DNA from: Aristolochia californica
Lineage: Eukaryota > Streptophyta > Magnoliopsida > Piperales > Aristolochiaceae
Assembly: GCA_029961685.1 (NCBI GenBank)
Contig: JARWKL010000001.1
Span: forward strand, 55,268,062-55,332,061
Length of the DNA: 64,000 nucleotides
Reading direction: 5' to 3'
A model generated the notes under the pieces. That model ran no database searches, was not told the origin of the DNA, and was given only the letters and a program-made list of their open reading frames with translations. A program made the position numbers and the translations under genes. This document shows, in pieces, positions 26,573 through 39,400 of this stretch (positions are counted from its first letter, which is position 1; every line of letters starts with the position of its first letter).

Positions 26573-28150
26573 CTCACCCTCAAATTGGGGGTGAGAGAAT
26601 ATCATAAACGCTCAGCTTGCTGCAAATAGTATATATGATCTTCCCGTACAAAATGACAGTCAACCATAGCTTCCAACATTAATCTATAGAGAAGTTTTTT
26701 TAATAATCTAACGAGGTTAATCAAGGTATTTTACTTATTTAAGTAATTGACATATGACAATTCTATTAAAGAAGGTTGTAAAAGAGATATTTTGTTATCT
26801 AGTAAGTTTTACAAAAATGAAGTTTAGTTAATGGGCTTTGAGTAAACAAAAATTGTATAGAGGCGCTTTCCAACTATTATAAAAAAATAATTATGCAATG
26901 AAAATAATAACATGAAAATGTCAATATACCATTTATCTGAAAGGGTACTCTTTGGCCTTGAGAGAGTCGGACTTCATCTTCACCAAAAAGTTGTCCTGAT
27001 AAAATTCTCTACAAACGTGGAGATAGGTGTGAAGGAAGAAAAGTTAGAAGTTGTATTTTAGGGGGAGAAGTAGAAAGGTAGAACTTAATAATTTTGACCG
27101 AGTATAACTTTTTTGGGGTAGCCACAATTTTTTTGGAGTTAATTATGCGAAACAAGATATTGCATACCATGAATAAGTACATCACGGAGTGATTAAATCT
27201 GTGTTAGCTAAGGTGGCTTCTGAAGAGGGGGGTAAATTGAGATAGACAAAAATTTAGTAAGGCGTGTAATAAAAAATCATACAATATAGTAATTTCAAAG
27301 TAAAACAAACATTCACACACCATAGGAGACAAAATAAATTTTGTTATTGATGTTCCTCTATTGGTATTCATTGCCCAAAAAACCATGTTTGGAAAATTCC
27401 ACTATTTTAAAAGCTCTAATAGTTGGAATTGTACAAAGAGATTTCGACTATCATTAAGCCACGTGTAGATCAATATATGTTTTTTACAAACTCAATCTCC
27501 CCAAGATATTTATTAAGATTAAATATGTTCTAGATGAACATTTCTCAAATAAAATAAAGAAAGAGAAAACTTACACCCAACACTTGGGGAGTACTTTTTC
27601 CTTGAGAGATCCAAGAATCCACTTTTTTTAGCACAATGTATAGTATATGGGAGATAGTCTAGTATGAAATGCAAGGATAGGTGGAGGAAAAAGTGAGGAT
27701 TATACAAGTGTATAGCTATCTTTTACTCAAAATCAATTTAGACAAGGAATTTCAAGTCTTTGAGAATGAAGGCTTATGGATTTGCTAATAAGTACTCATT
27801 AACTTCTCTATGTGTGGTTTGGCGGGGTGTTTATAACTTCCCCAAGTCAAACTAACCGTTTTTTACTAGTTCGCAAAAATCTACTTTGATTGATCGATCA
27901 AAACTCTTTCTGGTTGTGCAATGCAAGTATGATCAATCAGTGAACTTCCTATGATCGATCATGTTGTATGTCCATGACTCAAAGATCTTTCTATCTATGT
28001 ATACTTGTGATATGAAAATATCATTATGAAGCTGTGAATGCAATAGAAATAATGGATATTAGGACAAAAATGAAGAAAAAAGTAAGAATGCAAACTTAAA
28101 CTACTAGAGATGATAGATTGGATTATCTCTTCAATCAACTCAAATAAATC
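26573..28150. other. AT-rich intergenic retrotransposon debris
   Basis: No usable coding frame. It lies between a copia 3' LTR and a PBS plus LTR of another element, so is probably decayed internal sequence of LTR elements. No host gene seen. Confidence 0.4.
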
Positions 28151-28501
28151 GCTCTGATACCATATTGAATTCATGGAGAAGAGAGATACTTCATTAAATT
28201 GTTGTAATTTGAGTGTAATGAACATCTATTTATAATAGAGGAACAAGTAGAATCTAATTACAATTAAACTACCGTTATCTTATTTACACCCAAAGTTAAA
28301 CACCAAAAGATAAGTCATAAAACAATAGAACAATTGAACATAAATAGAAGACTAACATAACTAAAATACTTTTAACTGAGACTCTTTTATAAGATCTCCT
28401 CCTGTGAGACTCCTGTAAGACTGCACCATATTAATTCTAGTTCTATAAGACTTATTGCTATGAAAGTTCATGTAAGAGTCTAACATATTTTTTCTTCAAC
28501 A
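28151..28501 (-). repeat. LTR with initiator-tRNA primer-binding site
   Basis: Plus-strand gctctgatacca at 28151-28162 is the reverse complement of a tRNA-iMet PBS. The adjoining LTR, about 28166-28501, starts TGTTGAAG on the minus strand. Part of it (gttgtaatttgag..., ttacacccaaagttaaa) recurs at 60970-61200. Confidence 0.55.
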
Positions 28502-29033
28502 CATACGCAATATAAGAGCATCTAACCCATTTTTGTTGTCTTTCTCCTTGCCAAGATGGTAGCCACCTTGAAAATGACAAGTTCTTGTCCTTTGACACGA
28601 TAGAAGAAACAATCTCAAACCATATTAAGTTTTAGAGATCAATGACTGTGTATTTCCTAGTACAAGATTCTCCTAGGAACAGGATCTCGTATACTTTCCT
28701 ACAACTACCAAGCTCTATATTTGGAAATGAACCATGGTTAATGCTTAATCTTTTATTTGTTTTCTTATTCTACTGTGATTTCTTATGCTCTATATTAGAT
28801 TTCTTTGAACGCGGATCCCGTCATGCCTGGACTCTGGCTCAAGAGGGTCTCGGTTGCAGATGTCGAGAGGACAGGGTTAATAACTGCCGGAGTCCCGACT
28901 GTGTCTTCCTCGATCTTGGTCTAAACCCGACCAAACCAAGGCCAGCAGCAAGAAAATGGAAAGACCGAAAAGAACGAGAAAGAATGTCATCGACTATAAC
29001 GGAAACCAAACGAGGTAGGGATAGATCTCGAGG

Positions 29034-32000
29034 ATGAAAATGATGGCGGTCAAGGCCGTGTCCTCTCTTGTCTTCATCCTTGTCCTTCTCATCTCTTTCT
29101 CTCTCTACTTCTCAACACTTGATCTTCGATCCCACTTTTCCTCCTCTCTCCCTTTCTCCCACTCTCTCTGCCGCTCCGCCACCGCCCCTCTGCGAGTCTA
29201 CATGTACGATCTCCCCCGACGGTTTAATTTCGAGATGATAGATCATGGGCGACATGGGAGTCCCTTCATGCCGCCCTGGTCACGAAATTCCGGCCTCAAG
29301 AAGCAGCATAGCGTGGAGTATTGGATGATGGTATCGCTCTTGTACAAGGGTGATGCGGACCAGGAGATGGAGGCAGTTAGGGTTTTGGATCCGGAGAGTG
29401 CGGACGCCTTTTTCGTGCCTTTCTTTTCTTCTCTTAGTTTTAATACGCACGGGCATAATATGACGGATCCGGAGACGGAGGTGGATCGCCAATTGCAGGT
29501 ATGGTTGGTTAATGGGACTGGGTTGCGTTTGTTTCTTTAATTGATCGTTTGAATCTTATACGGTGATTGGTTTGATGTTTGCATAATTAAGGTCCTTTTC
29601 TGATGAAATGTTGATAATTCAACTCTTCCCTGATCAAGAATTTTCGGTTCATCTGTGGGATCTTCGTGTTGTGCCATATGAGAGCCCTTTCTGTTTTGAT
29701 GTGAAAATCATCTGAGATTGCTCGGAATTTGCCAAGCGCTCCGTATTAGTACGGAGACTTCTTAAAAAATACATGCTTAGCACTAAGTAGGATGCACATC
29801 AAATCGTGTGCTAGCTGTTGTGTTGACGAAGATTTCATTGATAACGTTGTAACAGTAGCTCCATGCTTCTATTCCGCGTGTCCCACTTTAGTAGTTTTTA
29901 AAATTATACAAGTTGGATTATCCTGTCACCATGCTCTTTTATTAGCATTTCATGTTCATCTTGCTGACTCTTTAGCAGGCTTACTTCTCTTGGCAACACT
30001 ACTGGGCGTAACTATGCTCTGATCCTTGTTTATGTGTAAACTTCTGTCTGCGAGGTCATAGGCGTTTGCCCTGAAATTTTCTAATGTTGGCTCCAGTTTG
30101 GGTATTCCTGAATCAGCTATGGTCTCTAGTTTTAAGTTGTGATGCAATACTAAGTTGCTTAATCACGCTACCACTGCTGAATCTTTATTGGGTAACCCGT
30201 TTTCATCGTGAAACCATTATAAGCTAAATTTTAAATTTCTAATAAACATTTTGCTTGCCTATAATGTATGGTAACTGTCTTCCAAGTTGTTTAATGCTCG
30301 TTTCTCCAATAATTGCATCAGCCTGCTTATTATTTGCCTCACTGCAGATAGAGTTACTGGGCTTTCTGAGGAAATCCGAGTATTGGCAACGGTCAGGGGG
30401 TCGTGATCATGTTATCCCCATGCATCACCCTAATGCTTTCAGATTTCTTCGGGATCAGGTGAACACATCTATTCTTATTGTTGCAGATTTCGGGCGCCTG
30501 CCAAAAAATGTGTCCAATCTGGGCAAGGATGTTGTTGCACCATATGTACATGTTGTCGATTCCTTTATGGATGATAATGCTACAGATCCATTTGAATCTC
30601 GAAGCACTCTTCTCTTCTTTCGTGGGAGGACAGTCAGGAAAGATGTATGTTGGTTAATTTGTTGTTTCCGTCTTTATTTTCCTTTTTTGGTTATTTCAGT
30701 TTTAAAAATTAGGGAACTCTTTGTTTCTTTCCAGAGATGAAGTGATTGGTGTGATCCTGCTATATGATGCAGGAAGGGATTGTCCGAGCCAAACTGGCTA
30801 AAGTTTTAGTAGGTCATGAAGATGTCCATTATGAGAACAGCTTTGCAACAGGAGACAACATAAAAGCGGTAAGTTGTTCTCTGACACCTGTTTAGTGCAA
30901 GTAAATCCAATACTTCATTTGGCATCTTGCAATTCCTTTTCAAGGAACAATCTTATTGACCTATATTCAGATACTCAGGCTAGGTGATAACTTATTCTAA
31001 TTTGTTTGATTAAAATATTTTTGCATCAAGTGCACTTTATTGGCTCACCTGAGTTTTTCTGTTCTCTGGTATAACTAATCCAAGTTAAAATGGCTGCTGC
31101 AGTTTTATTTATTTAGTGCATTCATTTTTTTGGGACCTGTCAATTGATTGATGGCTGTCAAAATGCTGAAGTTACAGAAATATGTCTTATGGTTGTGTGA
31201 TATTGGCGATCATTTTGATCTTACATTGATTAGGATTCTTGCTAACCTGGATGAAGATATGCTTCTCCTAAATTAAAGTTCTTTTGTATATGTATATTTA
31301 CAGACTTTAACCAGATATATATTCATGCAATGCTTTTTTGAGTTGAATCCACCAGAGTGTTGTACTCCCTGGAATCTACTAAGTTCTTAGGCCACCTTAC
31401 TGCTGCTTTTGCTGCAAATTGTTGAAAAGCATTGATATCTTTTCTTACTAGTTTTTTTCCTAACAAGGTCTCCAAGTATAGCATATTTTTGGACATGCCC
31501 GAGGTTCTCAAAGCTTTGGAAGCAGCCTAAGAATTTACACACTTCAATTATACTACTCCTAGTGAGTCTATCCCCATGAAAGTGACATCTGAGATTAGTG
31601 AATGGAAAATCACCATTTTTTCGTACTCATGGATCAGCTATTCACAAAATTTCAAATATGCCATACAAGAGTTCAACATCTCAATGTAGATAAGAGCAAG
31701 TAGGCAAGCCATTCTTATGATTTCGAGAGAAAAAATAAAGCCAGATCCATAATCAAGGTCAACGTTGGCCTTAAACTTGAGACTGTTGCCCTGGTAAGAA
31801 AGTCAAACTCCAGACTGTTTTTTAAAATACTGGAAACTAGTTGGGTTCTTTAAAGACATTGAAAACTTGGAGGCGTTTTTTATGGAAGCCCATAAAAAGA
31901 AAGGTGGGAAGCAACTTCTAATCCTGGAATGGAAAAGACTGTAATTATATAGGTCATTAACGGGGAAGTGACTGGTCACAGCGCCTAATCTGTTGGTTTT

Positions 32001-32926
32001 AACCAGCATTTCCAGGAGCATGATGGGATATTCTTACTGTCTTGGATAGGGGTGAATCAGTCGTCTTGCTGGATTAGGACTTTGTCACTCTCATATTATG
32101 ACTTTGTTTGTTTATTTTTATTTTCGATCAATATTAAGACCTTTGTTCGTCTTAGTGGATGATGTACCACCTTCACACTGTTTTTGAACCATAAAACTCC
32201 AACCACATTTGACATTTGCAAACTAGTTGTGAAGCATAATTTCTTTCTTTTTTTGGTTGATAGTTTACTTCTTTATAAATGTTTTTTGGGAACTGAAGGA
32301 CTTTAATCAAACCTGAAAAATAATAGTTTCATGACATTGGCTACTGTGCTTATTTAAAATTTTGTCTCTTTATGGACTAAAATATGGTTTCTGCATGTGC
32401 TTTGATTGTCGCATAATTCTACTTTTTTTTGGTCTCCTTGTGTGTTTGATCTTGTTTGATCTTGTTGTCTTATTTTGTTCTCTTTTCCTTCTGTCACCAC
32501 CAGTCTTCAAAAGGGATGCGTTCGTCCAAGTTCTGTCTGCATCCTGCAGGAGACACCCCATCCTCGTGTCGCCTTTTTGATGCTATTGTGAGCCACTGTG
32601 TGCCTGTCATAGTGAGCGACCGAATTGAACTCCCCTACGAGGATGAACTTGACTACGAAGATTTCTCTATTTTCTTTGCCGTCGGAGAAGCTCTCCGGCC
32701 CAATTACATGGTTAATAAGCTTAGAGAAATTCCAAAAGAGAGATGGGTTGACATGTGGAAGAGATTAAAAAACATCTCGTACCATTATGAATTCCAGTAC
32801 CCTCCCAAGAAGGATGATGCAGTCAATATGTTGTGGAGACAGGTGAGACACAAGATTCCAGCTGCTAAGCTGGCAACACACAGAGGCAGGAGGTTGAAAA
32901 TCCCAGATTGGTGGAAACGAAGATGA
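29034..32926 (+). CDS. GT47 exostosin-family glycosyltransferase, ARAD1-like
   Basis: Type II Golgi glycosyltransferase predicted to act on cell-wall polysaccharides; the family includes the arabinan arabinosyltransferase ARAD1. Four exons, 29034-29498, 30348-30644, 30773-30868 and 32504-32926, join in phase to 426 residues. A single N-terminal membrane anchor ([18 protein letters not shown]) sits at about 9-27. The exostosin domain runs from [13 protein letters not shown] (about 54) through [60 protein letters not shown] and [17 protein letters not shown] to the basic C-terminus. The GDTPSS and RLFDAI blocks form the nucleotide-sugar binding region in this family. MKMMAVK offers two adjacent possible starts (29034 or 29040). 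The acceptor substrate cannot be read from sequence. Confidence 0.92.
29499..30347 (+). other. GT47 gene intron 1
   Basis: 849 bp, GT-AG, no insertion recognised. Confidence 0.6.
30869..32503 (+). other. GT47 gene intron 3
   Basis: 1.6 kb, GT-AG. A minus-strand stretch near 31330-31510 and the 31560-31800 region look like old copia coding sequence, but are too decayed to call. Confidence 0.4.
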
Positions 32927-33496
32927 TGATGATCTTACTCCACTGTATATTTGTGGTCATTTGTTTTTAGCCGACCCCTTTTGAAGAGGAATAAACACTT
33001 AGAGATATACCATGACCTTTGAAAATATAGACATTTTGGCCCCCGGGTGCTGAATCTGTAACAAATCTGATTCTATCATCTACACTCTTTAGTGTTTCGC
33101 CGTATAATAAAATGATAACATTGCAAACTAGGTATATTTGAAATATTTGTCTGTTTTAAAACATTTTTCTAAAATTATTTATATAAATTCGAAGTAAATG
33201 AAATGAATCAAATTTATTAATGAATATTATTTAAACTGTAAGCTATATGTAACCCATTATGACCGAGACGTGACCCGTATCAATCGATACTTGTTGGAAT
33301 TTGGGCTACCCGATACGTATCGGATTTCCGTGACGGGCAACTATGGTTTTACCGTTTTTGCTTTCACACGAGTCACACGATCACATGAACGATACTGATG
33401 AATGAGAAGTTGGCCCAACTTGGTTCTGGCGGGAAAAACATTAGTTTACAGAACCCCCTACAGGGTCAGAGGCCCTCGTTTCTCCGTCGTTGGGAA
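32927..33496. other. Spacer between GT47 gene and FIGL1
   Basis: About 570 bp, with the GT47 3'UTR on the left and the FIGL1 promoter and 5'UTR on the right. A short inverted palindrome-like run (cgatacgtatcg) sits near 33310. FIGL1 has in-frame codons upstream back to 33398, but the ATG at 33497 fits the family best. Confidence 0.5.
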
Positions 33497-36400
33497 ATGG
33501 AGGAAAACCCCTCAGACTGCTCTTGGAGAAAGACCATTGATGAAAGCCTGAAGAGGCTCCATTCGCTTCTCTTTGGAGCCGACCTAGCTCTCCAGAAGGG
33601 TGATTTCTACTCCGCCCAAATCCTCAGTCTCCGTCTACTTGGTTTTCTGAATTCGCAAACCCAAACTCCTGTGGATGAAGCTTTTGTTCATCCCATTCGA
33701 AGAGAAGCCATGTTGAAGCTCGACTGTGCTCGTCGGTCGCTCGCGCCGGAATCTGACAAGTAAGTTCTACTGGATGTTCTGGCACTTTCCAATGTTGCTT
33801 CTATAAGTGTTGGTTGGGGAATTAAAAATTTCGGGGTGCCACTGAAAGGTGAACGTGAATTTAAGATGCGTGTATAGATTGTAGCTCCCCCCTTAATTGT
33901 GTTATTTTTATATAGTTTGGCAGACAAAATTTTCACTCAGATTCAATATTTTTAAGTCTCCTTTGCTTCTTTTCATGTGTCCATTCTCTTTAGAAATTCC
34001 CCTGTTTAATATTAAAAGCTTACAAATATTAATATCCCTGCAAATTTGAGTTCATTGTTCACTCTGTTAACTTTTTAGTATATTTCTTTGAGCAAAATAG
34101 CTGATAAGTTATTCTGAAGACAATGATAGCTCATTAGTAGAGATGCTTCTTTTATAATTTTATCGGGTATCAAGTAATAAGGGATCGTCTTACTTTGCTC
34201 ATGGTTTCAGGCAGGCATTTGAACAGGCCAAAAGCGACAAAGGCTGTCCTTTTGTTAAGAGGGGAGAGATTGACATTGAAAAGATTAAGCAATCAAAATA
34301 TTTCCATGCTTTATTTTACAATGCCAAAGGGAACTCTGCTGACAAGCCTGTATGTCTACCAACCTTTCTGAGTAATTCTTTTTTGACCAGTGGGCTCTAT
34401 TTACTCATTTCATATGCTTAAATGTTGGTGCTATAAATGCATGTTTATGAAAATTTGCACATATGAATGTCAACGTATGTACTTAATATGAAAAAGGACT
34501 TTGCTAGTTGATCTCGTATGATCCCTAGGGGAATTGCTTTCTGGACTATATTTTTTCAGGTTCACTATCGCTCACCCAATCCTGGATCGATTGATACCCG
34601 AAGTTCTAATGGCAAACAGGGCCACCAGTCATCTCAAGTGAGCCAATTGGATAAGCCAATTGAAAAATTGAACTCAAGGTCTTCAAAAGTTATGACTCAG
34701 ACAAAATTGACTACATTATATGGAAGCAAAGTTTCTAAGACAAGCAATAGCACTTCATATATGAAACTTCTTAACACTGGAGGTCATGACTCAGAGGAAT
34801 GCATCATCATTGATAAGGAGAAATCTAGTGACCACAAGAGTGCAAAAGACCAAGGAACTTCTTTTTTTTCACAAGTAGCGGAAGAAGAAAGATCTCATGG
34901 CAACAGTTCAGGAAGAAAGCGTGTACAAGATATTACAAGCTCCATCCATGGCAACAGATTAAGAACAAATTCTGTCAATTCAGATATTAGAAGCCCCAAG
35001 AGCGACATTATAACATCACCTTCCATCATTGACGAAGCTAGTAATGGTATTTCTGGTGATGGGTTTGTCACTGCCAAAGCGAAATTGGTATGTATTGAAT
35101 TTCTCCTTTGTTCTTCGTATACACCTGTCACTTGCATTTGACACTAGGTTGCTGCTTCTTTACATTATTAATCTGAAAAAATTTCATTTCGGATAGGCCC
35201 AACAATCATGTTTCTATATACTCCCTCTGTGTCAGCCATCTGAGTTTTCTCACTTGCTTCGGATTTCTTATCATTAATGTTTCTGGTTTTGTTAAATTAG
35301 ATACAACATTGGGGCTCTTCTTCGGGTTCTGAAATACTAAATTTTATAGCTAGTCAAGTTAGAGGAGTTAGGTGCCTGCATACTAGGGGAGAAGGTTTCC
35401 CCAGTCCTGTATTAGTTGATCAGATAAGCAAGGTAGAAGTCTATGCAAGAGATTAAAAATGCATGAATAGCCCCTTTTGATGCACAATTGAGATGGCTGT
35501 TGGATTTGGACAGCAGCTTCTCGAATTAATTGCAAGCTTGCAAATGGCTCAGAGATTCCTGAAATTTGTGTAGCCCTGTCTGGCTGTCCACCCAGTCTGA
35601 TGGTCAATGAGTTTTGTTGGATCCCTAAAGATCAGAACCTACATAAGATATAGTCTTTGGTGGAGACGAATTACCATCTTTTGAGGACAAGCCACATGTT
35701 GTGCTAAAAATCTTAGTGAGAGTGATCTATCTACTAATTTGTCTTTGGGTTTTGTGATGCATCAATGCTTCCATGTTGAAGTGGAGAAGAGAAGTAGTTC
35801 TATGAACTAACCTATTTTACGCTAACTGCTTCTCATGTGCATGACATTATCAAGTTGAGCTATTAACTATAGATTCCCTACTACTAATGATAAAAAAAAC
35901 CATTTCAATGTGTAAAAATTAGACAAGAAACTGTCCTCTGGCTTTGCCTAAGATTTCATCCTCCTCTTTCAAACTACAGAGTATTTTTTCTTAGATTTTA
36001 TGGGCAAACTTTTGTCTGCATCAGGTTCAAACCTGAGAAGCTTTTTAGCTGATCAAGAAACTGAACTGGATGAGCTGAAGCTAAAGAAGAGGATAAGATT
36101 AACCAAAGTCTATAGGATGAATGTTTAATCAAGGGCACTAACTGCTGTATCCATTCCCTGTCAATGACATGCTCATGGTTTTCTATCGATAGAAGTGATT
36201 AGTGCTTTCCTATCTTAGTCTGAGAGGTTCTTTTGAAGCTTTGGCTTAATCAGAAGTTGTGCACCTTGTTGTTCATTTCTTACACATTTAGAAATTTTGT
36301 AAACATGCTTCTTTTTTTATTTTTGTTCTTTTCACTATTGCAAAATGTCAAAGGGCATGCATTTTTTATTCCTTCTGACAGGAAATGGATATAAAACAAA

Positions 36401-39400
36401 AACATGGGCATCTAGGGTCTCCTCATGCTTCTGTTTCTCCTCAAAGTGAGAGTTATTCCACTGGTACTATGAGAAGTTATGGGGTGAGATCTGGTGGCAT
36501 TTTGCGTCGTGGTGTTCGTGGTAATTTTGTACCACCTATTAGATCTAATGCAGCAAACTCAGGCAACATTACGAGTTCACGGGTGTCTGGAAAATGTGAT
36601 GATGCACTGGAGGATTCAACAAAGAAATGGTTGGTCTTTCTCCTGTCTTTATAAATGGTCATACTCTTATCAAAAAGAAAATATAGAGAAAAAAATTATT
36701 TACCATTTAATGATCACTGTTTTCTAATTTCAACTGTTAACTTTCAACAAGAGATTCTTCTGCTTTTTAAAAATAAACTATTTCAAAAAAGAGAAAATAG
36801 ATCTATGAATATCTTTGAATCCATGTTCTCTTGGTCCAGTTTGGAGATGTTATGTGGCCCTGATGGTGAGCTACCGGAGAAGTTGAGGAATCTAGAGCCC
36901 CGTCTTATTGAGCATGTCAGCAATGAGATTATGGATCGAGATCCAAATGTCAGATGGGATGACATTGGTAAGTGTTTAAGATGGCTCAAGTGACTCTACT
37001 TGTGAATCCCGTTTTCCATATGAAGAGCTTGTTTAAGTTGCTAAGACAGACTTGATATTTCCTTGGACTGTAGCTGGGTTGGAACATGCCAAGAAGTGTG
37101 TGACTGAGATGGTCATATGGCCTCTTTTACGTCCCGACATATTCCGTGGTTGTCGATCTCCTGGGAGAGGGCTTCTTCTATTTGGTCCTCCTGTAAGTTC
37201 TTAAAGACCTGGAGATTGGATCAACAGCCATTTCATACTTATGCATCATAATAAGGTAACTTTCTTTTGTTAGGGTACAGGTAAAACAATGATTGGGAAG
37301 GCTATTGCAGGTGAGGCTAAAGCAACCTTTTTCTACATATCTGCCAGTTCTTTGACAAGCAAGTGGGTATGTGTGCTTCATTCTTTTTCTTGTGCATCTC
37401 TCTCTCCTGTTTCTCTCCAATAGGAAAATGTGACCTTTTTCTTTCTACCTTAGAAGTAGTATGCGATTGAGTCTTCAAGTTTGAGAGCCATCAGAAAAGG
37501 TTTTTGCAGTGAGATTATTATTGTTGTGTGTAATGGGTCTCTGGTGGCCTTGGTTTGCGCATGTCATGTGCATAATAATCTACGGAGAAATATGAAATTG
37601 AAGTAATTGAGAAGAAGAGAAGAAGGAAGAAGGGAGAAAGAGAGAAAAAAAGGGAGTGAAGAAGAGCAGAGGCTGCACACGTTAGGGGGAGAATTTGACC
37701 TCTAACTCCCTTTTATGCCACTTAAGTAAAACCTGTGGCAAAAGTCAGTAATGCCCCTCATTACACAAATCCATAATACATCCACTTTAAAGCTATAAAA
37801 AGTTGAGAAAACAAGATATACTAGTAGACTAACTTCCTAACATACTATCCGGTTACTAGGAGTAGATATTACATCGGTAAGATGACCAAAATACTCTTAA
37901 AACATAATTTCTAACTTAATCAAACTGTTGGTTTTTTTTTTTTGAAATGATGCTGATTTTTATTAAGGAAAAAACTCAAGAGAGCATATTACAAGGGAGG
38001 GAAGCCTTCTCAAACAATGAGAGATTGTTGGGAAGTTCTAAATTTTGCCAATTTATCAGCCAAAGAGTTGGCTGATCAAGGAATGAGATTCCAACTGTTG
38101 GTTTCTTCAAAAGATGTCCTCTTGCAAGGAGTTGCCATATGCTATTCATAAGAAGAAATAACTGCACCATAGGGCATGCTTGTCTGGTTTATGCATAATT
38201 TGATATTTCATGTTGTGATCCTAGATTGGTGAGGGTGAAAAGCTTGTGCGGGCACTTTTTGGTGTTGCTAGTTGTCGCCAGCCTGCTGTAATATTTGTGG
38301 ATGAAATAGATTCACTACTTTCTCAGGTACAGTGTTTGGCATAGTCAAATAGGAATCTGATTATCTGGCAGTTTTGTCTTATAGTATAACATTTCATGGC
38401 TGCAGCGCAAGACTGATGGTGAGCATGAATCAAGTAGAAGGCTGAAAACTCAATTTCTGATTGAGATGGAAGGCTTCGACTGTGGAAATGAGCAAATTCT
38501 ACTAATAGGTAACTAATAAGTGCTAATTGAATGGTTGACCTGTTCCAGATGTGCTATTCTTCATCTCTATAAGACTTCTAGTTCTGTGAAGAGGACCCTC
38601 TGTCCTGCCACCTGTTGGGGGAAGGGCAGGGGACAGGGGCCCTTCCCCTAGCTGGATGACAAGAAGGAGGCGTTCTGCCTCTCCCTTTCTGCGGTGGTTC
38701 CTTCTGTTTGAAAAATTATTAAAAAATTTACTCTTTTTTTCAGTTTTTTTTTTTTTTTTTTGTAGAGAATGGGGTAAGAGATTTAATGATAAAATGGAGT
38801 TAATGATATTACTTTAAACATAGTACTGTAAATGACATTCTTGCAAATAATATATTTTCTATGGAAAAAAAGCTGAGTGCAGCTAAAGTTCAAGTCTAGC
38901 CTCCAATCCTTCATATATGGGAAAACCAACTATGGACTTAGGTCAATATTAGCTTAGGTATACTCAATATTCAATTTAACCATCAAATTTGAATTGTATA
39001 ACTTAAAAATTTTGTTTCTAGTTCTTCGTTTCTTTATTATTCCTTACTAGGGGTGAGCACGGATTTGGTCGGGGTTGGGTTTCCTGAAACCCGAACCCGT
39101 TTCTGACCCCAAGGTTGGGAAACCAACCTTGCCTCCGCCATGTTCCCCTGTTCTTCAACCCCGTCCCTGCCCCATACCTGCTTCATCTTTGTCCCTAACC
39201 CAAGCATCCCTCCATTAACGATAAAAATTATAAAAATTTAAAAAAATACCATGGTAGAGTTAAAAATTAAAATAGCTTATTCATCATGCACCATATATTC
39301 CTAGAATAACAAATAACATGTTTAAATTAAATTTATATGCATAGAGATGCAAATAACTTGTTCAAATAATTGCATTGATCCATTAAAAAATCTATAAGCC

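Noticed and set aside
28642..29037. A 131-codon gene upstream of the GT47 gene
   Set aside because: Low-complexity frame overlapping the GT47 start in another phase, no recognised domain; more likely promoter and 5'UTR.
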